Positions 26,788 through 36,188 are shown, counted from the stretch's first letter. The stretch is 51,847 nt of DNA from an uncultured Acidimicrobiales bacterium (GCA_938038785.1 CALHTB010000071.1:1-51847), one strand, 5' to 3'. Translations and numbers: made by a program. The notes: a model not told the origin generated them from the letters alone.

Positions 26788-27647
26788 CGACGGACTCCCT
26801 CGGGAGCGTCTTCCACTTCGGCGCCCGGTGCCACGAGGACGACATTGACGAACCGAAGGTCCCTCGGGTCCGCAGCCAGCTCTACTTTGAGCACCTGGTT
26901 CGAGGCTTCCTCGTTATTGGTCGTGTTCACGACCGTGCCGATGACCAGGTTGGGCGGAAAAAGTGTTCTGTCCGAAGTCGCGGTAGTAACCGAGTCGCCT
27001 ACCGCTATCTCGGCACGCGTGCCGATGCCCTGGGGAATGTCGAGTATCCGAGGCGAACCGGTGCCGCGAGCTAGGCCAACTTCGCCTGCGACCTCCACGC
27101 CCATGACGAACTCTTCGCTCGATACGAGGCGAACGGTGGCGCCGTTGCGATCGGCGGTTTCGACTCGTCCGACGACCCCGGCTGCTGTGACGACTGCCAT
27201 GTCTTTCTGCACCCCGTCGGTGGTGCCGACGTCGATCTCGACGATGCCGGTGGTGAAGTTGCCGACCTCTCCGGTTCGAACTTTGGCTAGCAACAGCGGA
27301 TACCCGGCGGGCGCTTCCCGTCCGTTGAGCGCAAGTAGGTCCTCGTAGTCGGCGCGGTCGACCCCGCTCTGCACAATCTCGCCTCGAAGCCGGTCGATTT
27401 CGGCTCGAAGCTCATCGTTCTCGGCGACTACTTCGTCGTATTGAGTGGCGCCTTCCCACAATCCCGTGATCGGCGAGGCGATGCGCTCGGCACCGTCGCG
27501 AATCGGCGCGACGACTTCGCGGGCACCGGTTTGGATAGTTCCAAGTGGACCGAAGCTTTGGAAGTCGAGGGTGATGAGCGTCGCAGACGCGAGGAAGATC
27601 AACCCCAACGTGACGCGGCGACGCCCCGATTGTTGAGGGGCGACCAT
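26784..27647 (-). CDS. mreC: Rod-shape determining protein MreC
   Basis: A 287-residue bitopic protein linking MreB to PBP2. One membrane segment near the N-terminus (LGLIFLASATLITLDF), a coiled coil around residues 68-95 (EVVAENDELRAEIDRLRGEIV) and the beta-barrel domain with VVGRVETADRNGATVRLVSS. Start ATG at 27647; stop overlaps mreD by 4 bp, indicating coupled translation. mreB is immediately upstream (19 bp). Confidence 0.93.
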   Translation of the reverse strand: MVAPQQSGRRRVTLGLIFLASATLITLDFQSFGPLGTIQTGAREVVAPIRDGAERIASPITGLWEGATQYDEVVAENDELRAEIDRLRGEIVQSGVDRADYEDLLALNGREAPAGYPLLLAKVRTGEVGNFTTGIVEIDVGTTDGVQKDMAVVTAAGVVGRVETADRNGATVRLVSSEEFVMGVEVAGEVGLARGTGSPRILDIPQGIGTRAEIAVGDSVTTATSDRTLFPPNLVIGTVVNTTNNEEASNQVLKVELAADPRDLRFVNVVLVAPGAEVEDAPEGVRR

Positions 27648-27666
27648 GAGCTACCGTCTCGATGCC

Positions 27667-28713
27667 TTAGATGGTCTGTGAGCTGAACACGTTGGTGTTC
27701 ATGGAGTCGAGGCTCATGCCCGAACCGAGGGCGACAGCATCGAGCGGGTTGTCGGCGACAAAGACCGGCATGCCGGTCTCGTCGCTGAGTCGAGGCTCGA
27801 GGCCGTGTAGTAGTGCGCCGCCACCGGCCAGACATACACCGCGTTCCATGATGTCGGCGGCGAGCTCTGGAGGTGTCTGGTCGAGCGTCATCTTGACCGC
27901 ATCACAGATTGCGGCGACGGGTTCGGCGAGTGCTTCACGAATTTGCAGGCTGGTGATCGTGATGGTCTTTGGAAGGCCGGTGACGAGGTCGCGTCCGCGA
28001 ATTTCGGCTTGCAGTTCGCGCTCGAGGGGCCACGCCGAGCCGAGCGCCTTCTTGATCTCTTCTGCGGTGCGATCTCCAATAGCGATGCTGTGCTCTTTCT
28101 TGGTGTACTGCACGATCGAATCGTCGAGGCCATCGCCACCGACCCGAACCGACTGGCTGGCAACAACTCCGCCGAGCGAAATGACGGCGACCTCAGTGGT
28201 GCCGCCGCCGATGTCGACGATCATCGAACCGGTCGGTTCGTGCACGGGTAGGCCAGCGCCGATTGCTGCGGCCATTGGCTCTTCGATGATCATGGCTGGG
28301 CGGCGAGCGCCAGCGAACTCAGCAGCTTCTTGGACGGCTCGTTGCTCGACCCCGGTGATGCCCGATGGAACACAGATAACCATGCGAGGACGAGCCCACT
28401 TGCGAGGGTGCACGCGCTCGATGAAGTAACGGAGCATCTTCTCGCAAATGTCGAAGTCGGCAATGACGCCGTCTTTGAGCGGACGGACGGCCTGGATGTG
28501 TGCGGGCGTGCGCCCAATCATGCGCTTGGCCTCGGCGCCGACGGCGAGTGGCTCACCGGTGTGCACGTTGACGGCAACGACCGACGGTTCGTTGAGAACG
28601 ATGCCCTCGCCACGAACGTAAACCAGGGTGTTGGCGGTCCCGAGGTCGACGGCCATATCTCGGCCCGAAATAGAACCAAAGTTGGAAAAAGAACTAAAGC
28701 CTCGCTGGGCCAT
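27667..28713 (-). CDS. mreB: Cell shape-determining actin homologue MreB
   Basis: A 348-residue bacterial actin that positions the elongation machinery. ATP-binding motifs DLGTANTLVY and IVDIGGGTTEVAVIS are intact, with the Mbl/MreB block MIGRTPAHIQAVRPLKDGVIADF. I chose ATG 28713 (MAQRGFSSFS) because GGAG lies seven bases ahead; an upstream in-frame start is less likely. First gene of mreB-mreC-mreD-mrdA-rodA, which implies a rod-shaped cell with lateral wall growth. A candidate promoter is at 28768-28797. Confidence 0.95.
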   Translation of the reverse strand: MAQRGFSSFSNFGSISGRDMAVDLGTANTLVYVRGEGIVLNEPSVVAVNVHTGEPLAVGAEAKRMIGRTPAHIQAVRPLKDGVIADFDICEKMLRYFIERVHPRKWARPRMVICVPSGITGVEQRAVQEAAEFAGARRPAMIIEEPMAAAIGAGLPVHEPTGSMIVDIGGGTTEVAVISLGGVVASQSVRVGGDGLDDSIVQYTKKEHSIAIGDRTAEEIKKALGSAWPLERELQAEIRGRDLVTGLPKTITITSLQIREALAEPVAAICDAVKMTLDQTPPELAADIMERGVCLAGGGALLHGLEPRLSDETGMPVFVADNPLDAVALGSGMSLDSMNTNVFSSQTI

Positions 28714-28767
28714 GCTGCTCCAGATTCGACACGGCACCGGTAGCTCCGGGCCCGTACTCCAAAGGGC

Positions 28768-28797
28768 ACTCTATTCAACTTTGTAACCCAGTTGCAA
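28768..28797 (-). promoter_or_regulatory. Candidate promoter of the mre operon
   Basis: On the minus strand TTGCAA (28797-28792), 18-bp spacer, TAGAGT (28773-28768) fits a housekeeping -35/-10 pair. It would give a leader of about 50 nt before the mreB ATG. No experimental support. Confidence 0.45.
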
Positions 28798-28803
28798 AAC
28801 GGG

Positions 28804-28841
28804 AAACACTCTATGTATTCACCCGCACACAGGGAGTGTTT
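28804..28841. terminator. 8-bp-arm inverted repeat at the ndk stop
   Basis: AAACACTC (28804-28811) and GAGTGTTT (28834-28841) pair around a 22-nt loop, overlapping the ndk stop codon. Weak; may separate ndk from the mre operon promoter. Confidence 0.35.
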
Positions 28842-29247
28842 AGAGGGCTGGGAACCAGATGCCGATTTCTCGAGCAGCGGACTCATTGCTGTCGGATCCA
28901 TGGACTAGATTCTCGGTCATCTCAGTGCCAAAGTCGCCCCGGATGGTGCCCGAGGGTGACTCGGCCGGGTTGGTCGCACCCATCATCGAACGGACGATGG
29001 CGTAGGTGTCGTCGGGACCTTCGAGGACCATCGCCATGACCGGGCCGCGGCTCATGAACGCTTTGAGATCTGGGTAGAAACCCTTCTCGACATGCTCGGC
29101 GTAGTGCTCGTCGAGGGTGGCGCTGTCTGCGGTGCGAAGATCGGCAGCAACGATCTTGAGGCCCTTGTCCTCAAAGCGGCTGACGATCCGGCCAACGAGT
29201 CCACGCTCTACGGCGTCTGGCTTGCAAAGTACGAAAGTGCGATTCAT
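28840..29247 (-). CDS. ndk: Nucleoside diphosphate kinase
   Basis: A 135-residue enzyme balancing NTP pools by phosphate transfer. MNRTFVLCKPDAVERGLVG at the N-terminus and the phospho-histidine H116 in ENLVHGSDS are canonical. The ATG at 29247 is correct; the frame opens further upstream but without family similarity. Monocistronic between folC/DDN genes and the mre operon. Confidence 0.95.
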   Translation of the reverse strand: MNRTFVLCKPDAVERGLVGRIVSRFEDKGLKIVAADLRTADSATLDEHYAEHVEKGFYPDLKAFMSRGPVMAMVLEGPDDTYAIVRSMMGATNPAESPSGTIRGDFGTEMTENLVHGSDSNESAAREIGIWFPAL

Positions 29248-29335
29248 GGCCGTAAATCTAGCGCCGCTTTGGCGATTAGCCTGAGCCAAACTGACATCTG
29301 GGGTTCGATTGGGGCGTTCGAAGTAGGGTTAGCCC

Positions 29336-29782
29336 ATGAGCTTCTCTGGAGAGTACGAACCAAGCACGTGGGACTGGGTGGCCGAACAGGTAGCCGAGTA
29401 CGAGGCATCGGGTGGCACCAAGGCGAACACCCTTCGCGAGACCGGCATCCCGATCATCGTGTTCACCACGGTGGGACGCAAGAGCGGGAAGGTCCGCAAG
29501 GTGCCACTTATGCGAGTCGAACATGAGGGCGAGTACGCCCTTGTCGCGTCGAAGGGTGGAGCACCGAAGCACCCGGGTTGGTTCTACAACCTCGAGGCCA
29601 ACCCACGAATCATGATGCAGGACGGCCCCGAGCCCTACGAGACAACCGTTCGCCAGATCGAGGGCGATGAGTACGACACCTGGTGGGACCGAGCCGTCGA
29701 GGTCTACGCACCGTACGCCGAGTACAAGATCAAGGCCGGCGACCGCCACATCCCGGTTTTCGTCACCGCCAAACCCGAGTAA
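29336..29782 (+). CDS. DDN-family F420-dependent (deazaflavin) oxidoreductase
   Basis: A 148-residue split-barrel protein of the Ddn/nitroreductase family, expected to use reduced F420 to reduce quinones or other acceptors. The family block TTVGRKSGKVRKVPLMRVEH, then YALVASKGGAPKHPGW and LEANPRIMMQ, is well conserved. It implies F420 biosynthesis elsewhere in the genome. It lies alone, converging on folC with a 4-bp gap. Confidence 0.9.
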   Translation: MSFSGEYEPSTWDWVAEQVAEYEASGGTKANTLRETGIPIIVFTTVGRKSGKVRKVPLMRVEHEGEYALVASKGGAPKHPGWFYNLEANPRIMMQDGPEPYETTVRQIEGDEYDTWWDRAVEVYAPYAEYKIKAGDRHIPVFVTAKPE

Positions 29783-29786
29783 CCGA

Positions 29787-31070
29787 CTACACCAGTTCGC
29801 TTCGGGCTTCGCCTACGGCATAGAGCGAGCCGGTAACGATGACGATGCCCTCTATACCCGCCAGCACTTTGGCACGTTCAAGAGCGTCTTCGATGTCGCC
29901 CGAGGCCTCGGCGGTCGCACCGACGGCTGCGGCGGCGTCAGCGATTTGTTGAGGGTCAACTGAGCGCGGCGAGTTCACGGGCGTACCAATGACGTAGTCG
30001 CCTGCGCCAATCCCGACGTCTGCGATGAAATCGGCCGGGTCGCGGGGCTTGGTGGTTGCGAGCACAAAGACCCGAGGACTTGCTCCGCCGAACGCAGTAG
30101 TCAGCGTCTGCTCAAGGGCCATCGCGGCCTGGGGGTTGTGGGCTCCGTCGAGAACCACGGTCGGTTCCTTTCCGATAACTTCGACGCGCCCGGGCAACTC
30201 AAGCTCGCCAAAGGCCTCAGCCACGACATCGTCAGCGAGTGCGGCCTCGAAGAACGCCTCGGTGGCGGTGAGAGCCACGCTTGCGTTTATGGCTTGGTGG
30301 GCACCATGGACAGCGACGAAGATGTCTTCGTAGAGGCCCTTGGCCGTTCGGACGTCGACTAGGCGTCCACCGACGGCAGGTTGGTCGGACAGCAGCTCGA
30401 ATTCGCGTCCAGCCAGCAGCACCGACGCAGCACCCTCCCCTTCGAAGATGTCGAGCAGTTCCGGGTCGGTTTCGCCCACGATGAGAGTTGACGTCGGCTT
30501 GGCAATCCCGACCTTCTCCCCTGCGATGTTGCGGCGCCAGTCACCTTCGCCGTCGGTGTGGTCTTTGCCGATGTTGGTCACGATCGCCACGTCAGCATCG
30601 ATGACATTGGTGGCATCGAATCGCCCGAGCACACCAACTTCGACCACGGCGACCTCGACTCCTTCGACCGCGAAAATGCGGTAGGCGGCTGCGGTGAGGA
30701 GCTCGAAGTAACTGGCCGGATACTCCGACATTTCGGCTACGCCACGAAGGGCAAGCACTTCTTCGGCAAAAACCTCGCGGCTGACCGGCTCGCCATCGAT
30801 CTCGATACGTTCGGTGATCGAGTCGAGGTGCGGACTCGAATAGCGCCCCACTCGCAGACCCTGGGCCTGCAACAGACGAGCGATCATCGTTGCGGTCGAC
30901 CCCTTGCCGTTGGTGCCGGTGATGTGAATGGATCGAAACGCACGGTGCGGATCGCCAGACAGTTCCATCAGCCGTTCCATCGAGTTCAGCGACAGGTCCT
31001 CGAAGTAGCCAGCGCGGGCTTCGAGGTTGATGTGTTGGTCCAGGTACCGAAGTGCCTCAGTAAAGCTCAT
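29787..31070 (-). CDS. folC: Folylpolyglutamate synthase / dihydrofolate synthase
   Basis: A 427-residue Mur-ligase-type enzyme adding glutamate to dihydropteroate and folates. The ATP loop ITGTNGKGSTATMIARLL starts near residue 50, with YSSPHLDSITERI and VVLDGAHNPQAAMALEQ further on. N-terminal FTEALRYLDQHIN is typical. Whether it has both activities cannot be decided by eye. Upstream is a 0.9-kb repeat-rich stretch rather than valS, the usual neighbour. Confidence 0.93.
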   Translation of the reverse strand: MSFTEALRYLDQHINLEARAGYFEDLSLNSMERLMELSGDPHRAFRSIHITGTNGKGSTATMIARLLQAQGLRVGRYSSPHLDSITERIEIDGEPVSREVFAEEVLALRGVAEMSEYPASYFELLTAAAYRIFAVEGVEVAVVEVGVLGRFDATNVIDADVAIVTNIGKDHTDGEGDWRRNIAGEKVGIAKPTSTLIVGETDPELLDIFEGEGAASVLLAGREFELLSDQPAVGGRLVDVRTAKGLYEDIFVAVHGAHQAINASVALTATEAFFEAALADDVVAEAFGELELPGRVEVIGKEPTVVLDGAHNPQAAMALEQTLTTAFGGASPRVFVLATTKPRDPADFIADVGIGAGDYVIGTPVNSPRSVDPQQIADAAAAVGATAEASGDIEDALERAKVLAGIEGIVIVTGSLYAVGEARSELV

Positions 31071-31140
31071 GCGCGAAGCCTAGAACCGTCAACCCACGTG
31101 CAGCACCTATACACCGCAGCAGTGCGTCTCGCCGCTAGGC

Positions 31141-31203
31141 GTACCACGCTCCTTTCGACCCAAAGGAACCTGGTACCAAACCGCCGAAAGGTACCTGGCA
31201 CCT
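31141..31203 (+). repeat. GGTACC-type interspersed repeat, copy A
   Basis: Begins GTACCACGCTCCTTTCGACC. Its first 31 bases match copy B (31554) at 30 positions. It ends with GGTACCTGGCACCT directly before the sigma-factor fragment. Confidence 0.8.
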
Positions 31204-31547
31204 ATGCGGACCCTCTCAAAGTTCACCACCTGGCTCTACCCCATCTGCACGAACGCGTCGATCGACCGCTACCGCAGGCTCAAACGCCGCCAGTCGGTCC
31301 TCGTCCACCCCAACTGAGCAAGTCGCCGCCGGTTCAACACCAAGCGTCGTCACCGGTGCTCGCGTGGCGATTCTGGAGGCTGCCGAACAGGTGGACGACG
31401 CCACCGTCGAGCTCGTCCTTATGCGAGACCTACTCGAAATGGACTACGCCGAAATGGCCGAGCTCCGAAACACCAAAGAAGCAACAATCCGCTGGCAAGA
31501 ATCCGAAGCCCGCAAAAGCTCCAACGCGTCCTCTCCCCACTCACGGA
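31204..31547 (+). pseudogene. Truncated, frameshifted ECF sigma factor gene
   Basis: The frame from ATG 31204 reads FTTWLYPICTNASIDRYRRL, a clear sigma region 2.3-2.4, and stops at 31317. In the +1 frame from 31313 it continues TEQVAAG and then DDATVELVLMRDLLEMDYAE and MAELRNTKEATIRWQ, a clear region 4 with its helix-turn-helix. One base change near a CCCC run at about 31308-31311 explains the split. Region 2.1-2.2 is missing; repeat copy A takes its place, and copy B follows at once after region 4. It cannot give a working sigma factor as it stands. Confidence 0.75.
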
Positions 31548-31553
31548 TTAGAG

Positions 31554-31630
31554 GTACCACGCTCCTTACGACCCAAAGGAACCTAAAGGAACCTGGCACC
31601 TTTTTGCGGAAAGGTGCCAGGTTCCGGGCG
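31554..31630 (+). repeat. GGTACC-type interspersed repeat, copy B, with a 16-bp perfect hairpin
   Basis: Shares its first 31 bases with copy A at 30 of 31 positions. GGAACCTGGCACCTTT (31588-31603) pairs exactly with 31610-31625 across a 6-nt loop. It lies immediately 3' of the sigma-factor relic, so copies A and B form direct repeats around it. Confidence 0.85.
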
Positions 31631-31672
31631 AAAAACCCACGGAATACGGGGAAATTCTTGCCGTAGCCACAA

Positions 31673-31714
31673 AAAGGAACGTGGTACCAAACCGTCAAAA
31701 GGTACCAGGTACCT
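31673..31714 (+). repeat. GGTACC-type interspersed repeat, copy C
   Basis: AGGAACGTGGTACC and GGTACCAGGTACCT pair at 12 of 14 positions around a 12-nt loop containing AAACCG, as in copy A. The remainder of 31071-31998 has no convincing gene: 31715-31905 is unassigned and 31906-31942 holds another repeat. Confidence 0.7.
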
Positions 31715-31905
31715 CAGCGGGTCAGTGATGGCTGACACACGCGAAGAGACGCCAGCTTTACCACGACGAATCGGACTTCCTGCGACCGTCGTAGCACGCC
31801 ATCAGGAGAGCTGGCGGAGGCCTCACCACGACGAACCCAAGGCTTGCCGCAAGGGATCTCCGTGAGTCGGAGATGCGGCGGAGGTATGGATGGAGTGCGA
31901 GCGAA

Positions 31906-31942
31906 GCCGACTTTGGTGTAGCGAGCGCAGCGATGCGGAACC
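31906..31942 (+). repeat. AGCGAGCG-AGCGATGCG dispersed repeat, copy 1
   Basis: GCCGACTT, then AGCGAGCGCAGCGATGCG and GGAACC. A second copy is at 40881-40915 with the same order of blocks. Both lie in intergenic stretches next to minus-strand genes. Confidence 0.55.
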
Positions 31943-31998
31943 TTGAGGCGAGCCGTGCTCAATCCGTACCGTGAGCTGCAGCGCCGACGGGCAGAAGA

Positions 31999-33279
31999 TC
32001 AGCTTGCGGCGCGGCTTGGGCGTTCGTCGCCCTTCTTTGGTGGCTTCACCTGATGCAGCGTTGGCAACACGCCTTCGAGGACAACCTCTTCGGTGATGAC
32101 GACCTTGCCGACGTCTTCGCGGCTTGGGAGGTCGTACATGGTGGCGAGCAGTACCTCTTCGAGGACGGCACGCAAGCCACGAGCACCAACGCCGCGGGCG
32201 AGGGACTGATCGGCGACTGCGCCGAGTGCCTCGTCGGTGAACTCGAGTTCGACGTTCTCGAATTCGAAGAACTTCTTGTACTGCTTGATGAGCGCGTTCT
32301 TTGGCTCGGTGAGCACTCGAACAAGATCGTCACGGTACAGGTTGCCGACCGAGCCAAGGACTGGCAGACGGCCGATGAACTCGGGGATAAGACCGAAGTT
32401 CATGAGGTCTTCGGGGCGGATGCGGGTGAGCACATCGCCGAGATCGTCACGTTCTTGACGGTTTGAGATGCTGGCGCCAAAGCCAACACCACCGCGGTCT
32501 TCGCGCTGATCGATGATCTTCTCGATACCAGCGAAAGCGCCGCCGCAGATGAACAGCACGTTGGTGGTGTCGATCTGGATGAATTCCTGGTGCGGATGCT
32601 TACGGCCGCCCTGTGGCGGAACCGCAGCAGAGGTGCCCTCGAGGATCTTCAGCAGCGCCTGCTGCACACCCTCGCCAGATACGTCACGGGTGATCGACGG
32701 GTTTTCGCTCTTGCGGGCGACCTTGTCGATCTCGTCGTTGTAGATGATGCCGGTTTCGGCCTTCTTCACGTCGTACTCAGCAGCCTGGAGCAGCTTGAGC
32801 AGGATGTTCTCGACGTCTTCGCCGACATAGCCGGCTTCGGTCAACGCAGTTGCGTCAGCAATAGCGAAGGGCACGTTGAGCATGCGGGCAAGCGTCTGAG
32901 CCAGAAGCGTCTTGCCGCAACCGGTTGGGCCGACGAGCAAGATGTTCGACTTGGACAGCTCGACCTCATTATCGAGGGTCGCACCGAACTCAACACGCTT
33001 GTAGTGGTTGTAGACCGCTACGGCGAGGATCTTCTTCGCGTGTTCCTGACCAATGATGTAGGTGTTGAGGAACTCGTGGATCTCGACAGGAGTCGGAAGA
33101 TCACCGAAGTCGACGTCACTTGCCTCGGCAAGCTCTTCTTCGATGATTTCGTTACACAGGTCGATGCACTCGTCGCAGATGTAGACACCTGGACCAGCGA
33201 TCAGCTTCTTGACCTGCTTTTGCGATTTCCCGCAGAAGGAGCACTTGAGGAGTTCGCCCCCTTCACCAAATTTGGCCAC
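31999..33279 (-). CDS. clpX: ATP-dependent Clp protease ATP-binding subunit ClpX
   Basis: A 426-residue AAA+ unfoldase feeding substrates to ClpP. The N-terminal zinc-binding domain has [11 protein letters not shown] and CDECIDLC (C4); Walker A is [12 protein letters not shown] and Walker [10 protein letters not shown]. The aspartate-for-leucine look of Walker B (YNDEID) is as in other ClpX. The IGF-type ClpP loop is in the usual region. Follows clpP by 62 bp; conserved tig-clpP-clpX order. Confidence 0.96.
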   Translation of the reverse strand: MAKFGEGGELLKCSFCGKSQKQVKKLIAGPGVYICDECIDLCNEIIEEELAEASDVDFGDLPTPVEIHEFLNTYIIGQEHAKKILAVAVYNHYKRVEFGATLDNEVELSKSNILLVGPTGCGKTLLAQTLARMLNVPFAIADATALTEAGYVGEDVENILLKLLQAAEYDVKKAETGIIYNDEIDKVARKSENPSITRDVSGEGVQQALLKILEGTSAAVPPQGGRKHPHQEFIQIDTTNVLFICGGAFAGIEKIIDQREDRGGVGFGASISNRQERDDLGDVLTRIRPEDLMNFGLIPEFIGRLPVLGSVGNLYRDDLVRVLTEPKNALIKQYKKFFEFENVELEFTDEALGAVADQSLARGVGARGLRAVLEEVLLATMYDLPSREDVGKVVITEEVVLEGVLPTLHQVKPPKKGDERPSRAAS

Positions 33280-33341
33280 TCGCTGATCTCCGTTCGAAAT
33301 TCTCTATCGAAATGTTGTTGCCGTGTAGATACTTCGGTCGA

Positions 33342-33965
33342 CTAGTCGACGGCCTTAATGGGCCCTGAGGTATCTACCGTGTCACGGTTGTCGATGACTT
33401 CGTCAATGATTCCATATTCCTTGGCTTCATCGGCGGTCATTACGAAATCTCGGTCGGTGTCGTTGGCGATCTTTTCGGCGGTTTGGCCGGTGTGATGTGC
33501 CAGAACGTTCTCAAGGGACTCCTTCATCCGGGTGATCTCGTTGGCTGCGATCTCGATATCGGAGACCTGACCTTGAGCGCCCGAGTACGGCTGGTGGATG
33601 AGGATTCGGCTGTGCTTAAGCGCCAGCCGCTTGCCCGGGGTGCCCGCAGAGAGCAGCACGGCAGCAGCTGATGCGGCCTGACCGAAGCAGATGGTGGTGA
33701 TGTCGGGCTTCACGTACTGCATCGTGTCGTAGATGGCGAACAATGCGTTGATGTCGCCACCGGGTGAGTTGATGTAGATGTTGATGTCACGATCGGGGTT
33801 TTCTGCCTCGAGGTGCAACAACTGCGCCGAGATGACATTGGCGACGACGTCGTCGATCGGGGTGCCGAGGAAGATGATGTTCTCTCGCAGCAAGCGGGAG
33901 AAGATGTCTGAGCCGCGTTCGCCGTGCGGGGTCTTCTCGATGACATTCGGAATCAGAATGCTCAT
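33342..33965 (-). CDS. clpP: ATP-dependent Clp protease proteolytic subunit
   Basis: A 207-residue serine peptidase forming the ClpP barrel. Catalytic triad S99 ([10 protein letters not shown]), H124 (RILIHQP) and D173. Only one clpP is present here, whereas actinobacteria usually have two, often in tandem; the second must be elsewhere or absent. Starts 2 bp after the tig stop, so translation is probably coupled. The short N-terminus suggests little or no propeptide. Confidence 0.95.
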   Translation of the reverse strand: MSILIPNVIEKTPHGERGSDIFSRLLRENIIFLGTPIDDVVANVISAQLLHLEAENPDRDINIYINSPGGDINALFAIYDTMQYVKPDITTICFGQAASAAAVLLSAGTPGKRLALKHSRILIHQPYSGAQGQVSDIEIAANEITRMKESLENVLAHHTGQTAEKIANDTDRDFVMTADEAKEYGIIDEVIDNRDTVDTSGPIKAVD

Positions 33966-33967
33966 GG

Positions 33968-35341
33968 TTACTCTTCCTCTGACCCGTGGTCGTGGCCAGC
34001 ATGTTCGTCGTGGTCGTGGTCGTGGTCGTGCTCCAAAAGGTCACGATCTACCGCATTGCCGTTCTCATCGACAATTTCGGCGCGATCTGTAACCCATTGA
34101 AGTGCGGCACGCATCCGCATATCGGATCGTATGGCCTTCAAACGGCCAGCAGCGTCCAATTGTTCCCGAATTGTCTCGAGCGGCTGATCGAGCTGCGTGG
34201 CGAGAACTCGAAGTTCTTCGTCGAGCTCGTCATCACTGACCTCGATGTTCTCGGACTCGGCAATGGCTCGGAGCGCCAGATCGACCCGTGCGCTGACCTC
34301 GGCCTGCTCGCGGAGCTGCTCACGGAACATCTCGGGCGTGGTGCCGGTGATTTGGAGGTACTGCTCGAGCTGGATTCCTTGAGCTTGCAGGCGCATACCC
34401 ATGTCTTGAGCGCGGTTCTCCATCTCATCTTCGAGCAACGCTTCGGAGATGTCGTCGGTGACGAGAGCGGCGAGTGCGTTGCCGGTCTCTTCGTCGAGGG
34501 CCTGGGCAGCCTGGGAACGCTTGACGTCTTCGAGGCGGTGCATGAGGTCGTCGCGAAGCTCGTCCATCGTTTCAAACTCGCTGGCTTCAGCGGCGAACTC
34601 GTCGGTGGTCTCGGGCAGGACAGACTCTTGGACGTCCTTGACGGTGATGATGAAATCGATGGTCGAGTCTTGGGTCTCGTCGGGATGCTCGGCAGAGAAC
34701 GTGAGCTCGTCGCCGGCGCTGGCCCCGCGGAGGTTCTCGTCGATCTCCTCGATGCCCACTGCCTTGGTTCCCACGACGTAGTCGTAGTCGGTAGTGGTGA
34801 GGCCTGGGATTTCTTCGTCGTCGATCTTTGCGTTGATGTCGATGGTGACGTGGTCGTCGTCTTTCGCAGCGCGGTCGACGACGCCAAGCTCGGCGTGTTG
34901 ACGCCGGATTGAGTCGAGGCGCTCTTGGAGGTCGTCGTCGGTGACCATCGGCGACGGGATCTCGACCCGAAGGCCCTCATGGCCTGACACGGTGATGACC
35001 GGGCGGACCTCGACGACGGCGTCGAAGCTCACATCGCCTTCGGCTTGGCCGCCGGTAATGTCGATCTCGGGTGCGGCAATGACGTCGACGTCGTTGTCAT
35101 AGACAGCCTTCGAATAGAACTCGGGCAGCGACTGACGGAGCGCTTCTTCACGAGCCATCTCGGGGCCGTACTGTTGCTCGATCAGTTTACGCGGGACCTT
35201 GCCAGGACGGAAGCCCGGCATCCGGACCTCTTTGGAGATCGCTTTGTAGGCCGCTTCGAGCTTCGGCTCGAACTCGGCCTCGTCGATGGTGACGGACAAC
35301 TTCACTTTGTTGTCTTCGAGGGTTTCAAGAGTGCTATTCAC
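33968..35341 (-). CDS. tig: Trigger factor with His/Asp-rich C-terminal tail
   Basis: A 457-residue ribosome-bound chaperone and prolyl isomerase. Ribosome-binding signature [16 protein letters not shown] lies near 45-60, followed by the FKBP-type domain and the C-terminal helical arms. The last 25 residues carry the tail [16 protein letters not shown], a metal-binding-like tract encoded by short GTGGTC-type repeats (minus-strand sense), which may bind nickel or zinc as in some chaperones; that role is inference. It heads the tig-clpP-clpX cluster. Confidence 0.94.
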   Translation of the reverse strand: MNSTLETLEDNKVKLSVTIDEAEFEPKLEAAYKAISKEVRMPGFRPGKVPRKLIEQQYGPEMAREEALRQSLPEFYSKAVYDNDVDVIAAPEIDITGGQAEGDVSFDAVVEVRPVITVSGHEGLRVEIPSPMVTDDDLQERLDSIRRQHAELGVVDRAAKDDDHVTIDINAKIDDEEIPGLTTTDYDYVVGTKAVGIEEIDENLRGASAGDELTFSAEHPDETQDSTIDFIITVKDVQESVLPETTDEFAAEASEFETMDELRDDLMHRLEDVKRSQAAQALDEETGNALAALVTDDISEALLEDEMENRAQDMGMRLQAQGIQLEQYLQITGTTPEMFREQLREQAEVSARVDLALRAIAESENIEVSDDELDEELRVLATQLDQPLETIREQLDAAGRLKAIRSDMRMRAALQWVTDRAEIVDENGNAVDRDLLEHDHDHDHDEHAGHDHGSEEE

Positions 35342-35366
35342 AGGGTCTCAAGACTACTGTCACACC

Positions 35367-35402
35367 TCGACACTTCCGGTCGAGATTTGCGAAAACCGAC
35401 AT
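35367..35402 (-). repeat. 36-bp dispersed repeat, copy 3 (upstream of tig)
   Basis: Begins TCGACACTTCCGGTCGAG on the plus strand. Matches copy 4 at 29 of 36 and copy 2 at 29 of 36 positions without gaps. It lies 26 bp upstream of the tig start, in the region where a tig promoter is expected. Confidence 0.8.
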
Positions 35403-35416
35403 GGCCGCGTGCGAGC

Positions 35417-35998
35417 TCAGGTCTTGGGTGAGTTGTGGTATTCGAGCAGCAGTTCGGCCTCTTTTGACCGCTCGACCAGCTCGTCGGCATCGAAGGCCGC
35501 AGAACACTCGTCAATTCCGATGCTCGGCCACTCGGTGTAGATCGAGAACTCCCCCGGCGGCGGAAGCTCGCGCACCCAGAACCCACCCGTGCAGCTGCCC
35601 CTCGAGCCGGAGCACCCTTGCTGTTCGACCGCCGGCCCGCTGTCGTTAGGAATCAGGAACTCCGACGCCCGACCATCACTGAATTCGATGCCGATGCGCA
35701 AGACGTCTTCGGGCTGGTCGTACTTGTTCGCACCCAAGTCCTCAGGCGGCCATCCAACCCATGGAGTGAACGGCATCGAAAAGCGCCCGAAGCCAAACCC
35801 TCGACCCTCAGCCCGAACGGTGAACGTGAAGCTGTCGGGATAAACCTCGAGCCGATGCACCGCAACCACGAGGACATCGCTACGAAACAGCACCGCTCGC
35901 TGTGTCGAGGCCCCCGGAATCATGCACGGCAGGCTGTCGAACGGCCCGTCCGGTTCGACCGCATTGTCGACCGTACGTGGGGTAAAGAATTTCGCCAT
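35417..35998 (-). CDS. Hypothetical protein
   Basis: A 193-residue soluble protein without signal peptide or membrane segment. It appears beta-rich (SDVLVVAVHRLEVYPDSFTFTVRAE; FSMPFTPWVGWPPEDL) with several prolines and one GCSGSRGSCTGG loop, and a short acidic helix at the end. I do not recognise the family. ATG 35998 is chosen because AAGG lies close ahead; an in-frame ATG at 36046 would start almost inside the tRNA-Gly terminator. Confidence 0.7.
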   Translation of the reverse strand: MAKFFTPRTVDNAVEPDGPFDSLPCMIPGASTQRAVLFRSDVLVVAVHRLEVYPDSFTFTVRAEGRGFGFGRFSMPFTPWVGWPPEDLGANKYDQPEDVLRIGIEFSDGRASEFLIPNDSGPAVEQQGCSGSRGSCTGGFWVRELPPPGEFSIYTEWPSIGIDECSAAFDADELVERSKEAELLLEYHNSPKT

Positions 35999-36064
35999 TG
36001 GACCTTCGCGCTTGTGCAGCGAGGGTAACTGAGGCGTGTGAGCCATGCCGTCTAAAAGAGCAAA

Positions 36065-36088
36065 AGCCCGGACCGTGAGGCCCGGGCT
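36065..36088 (-). terminator. Intrinsic terminator of tRNA-Gly
   Basis: Minus-strand stem AGCCCGG / CCGGGCT with a 10-nt loop, followed by TTTTGCTCTTTT. It begins 11 bp after the tRNA end. Confidence 0.85.
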
Positions 36089-36098
36089 CCTGTGCTTG

Positions 36099-36169
36099 AG
36101 CGGGTGGGGGTAATCGAAACCCCATCATCAGATTGGAAATCTGAGGTTCTACCGTTGAACTACACCCGC
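36099..36169 (-). tRNA. tRNA-Gly (anticodon TCC)
   Basis: A 71-nt cloverleaf on the minus strand. Acceptor GCGGGTG pairs with CACCCGC; the anticodon loop reads ATTTCCAAT, giving TCC; the T-arm has GGTTTCGATTACC. CCA is not encoded. A classical terminator follows. Confidence 0.95.
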
Positions 36170-36188
36170 AGGTGAGATCACTATATCG

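Noticed and set aside
31141-31714. Insertion sequence
   Set aside because: No transposase gene or remnant is visible between the repeats; only the sigma-factor fragment.
34005-34040. GTGGTC microsatellite as a regulatory repeat
   Set aside because: It simply encodes the His-Asp tail of trigger factor.
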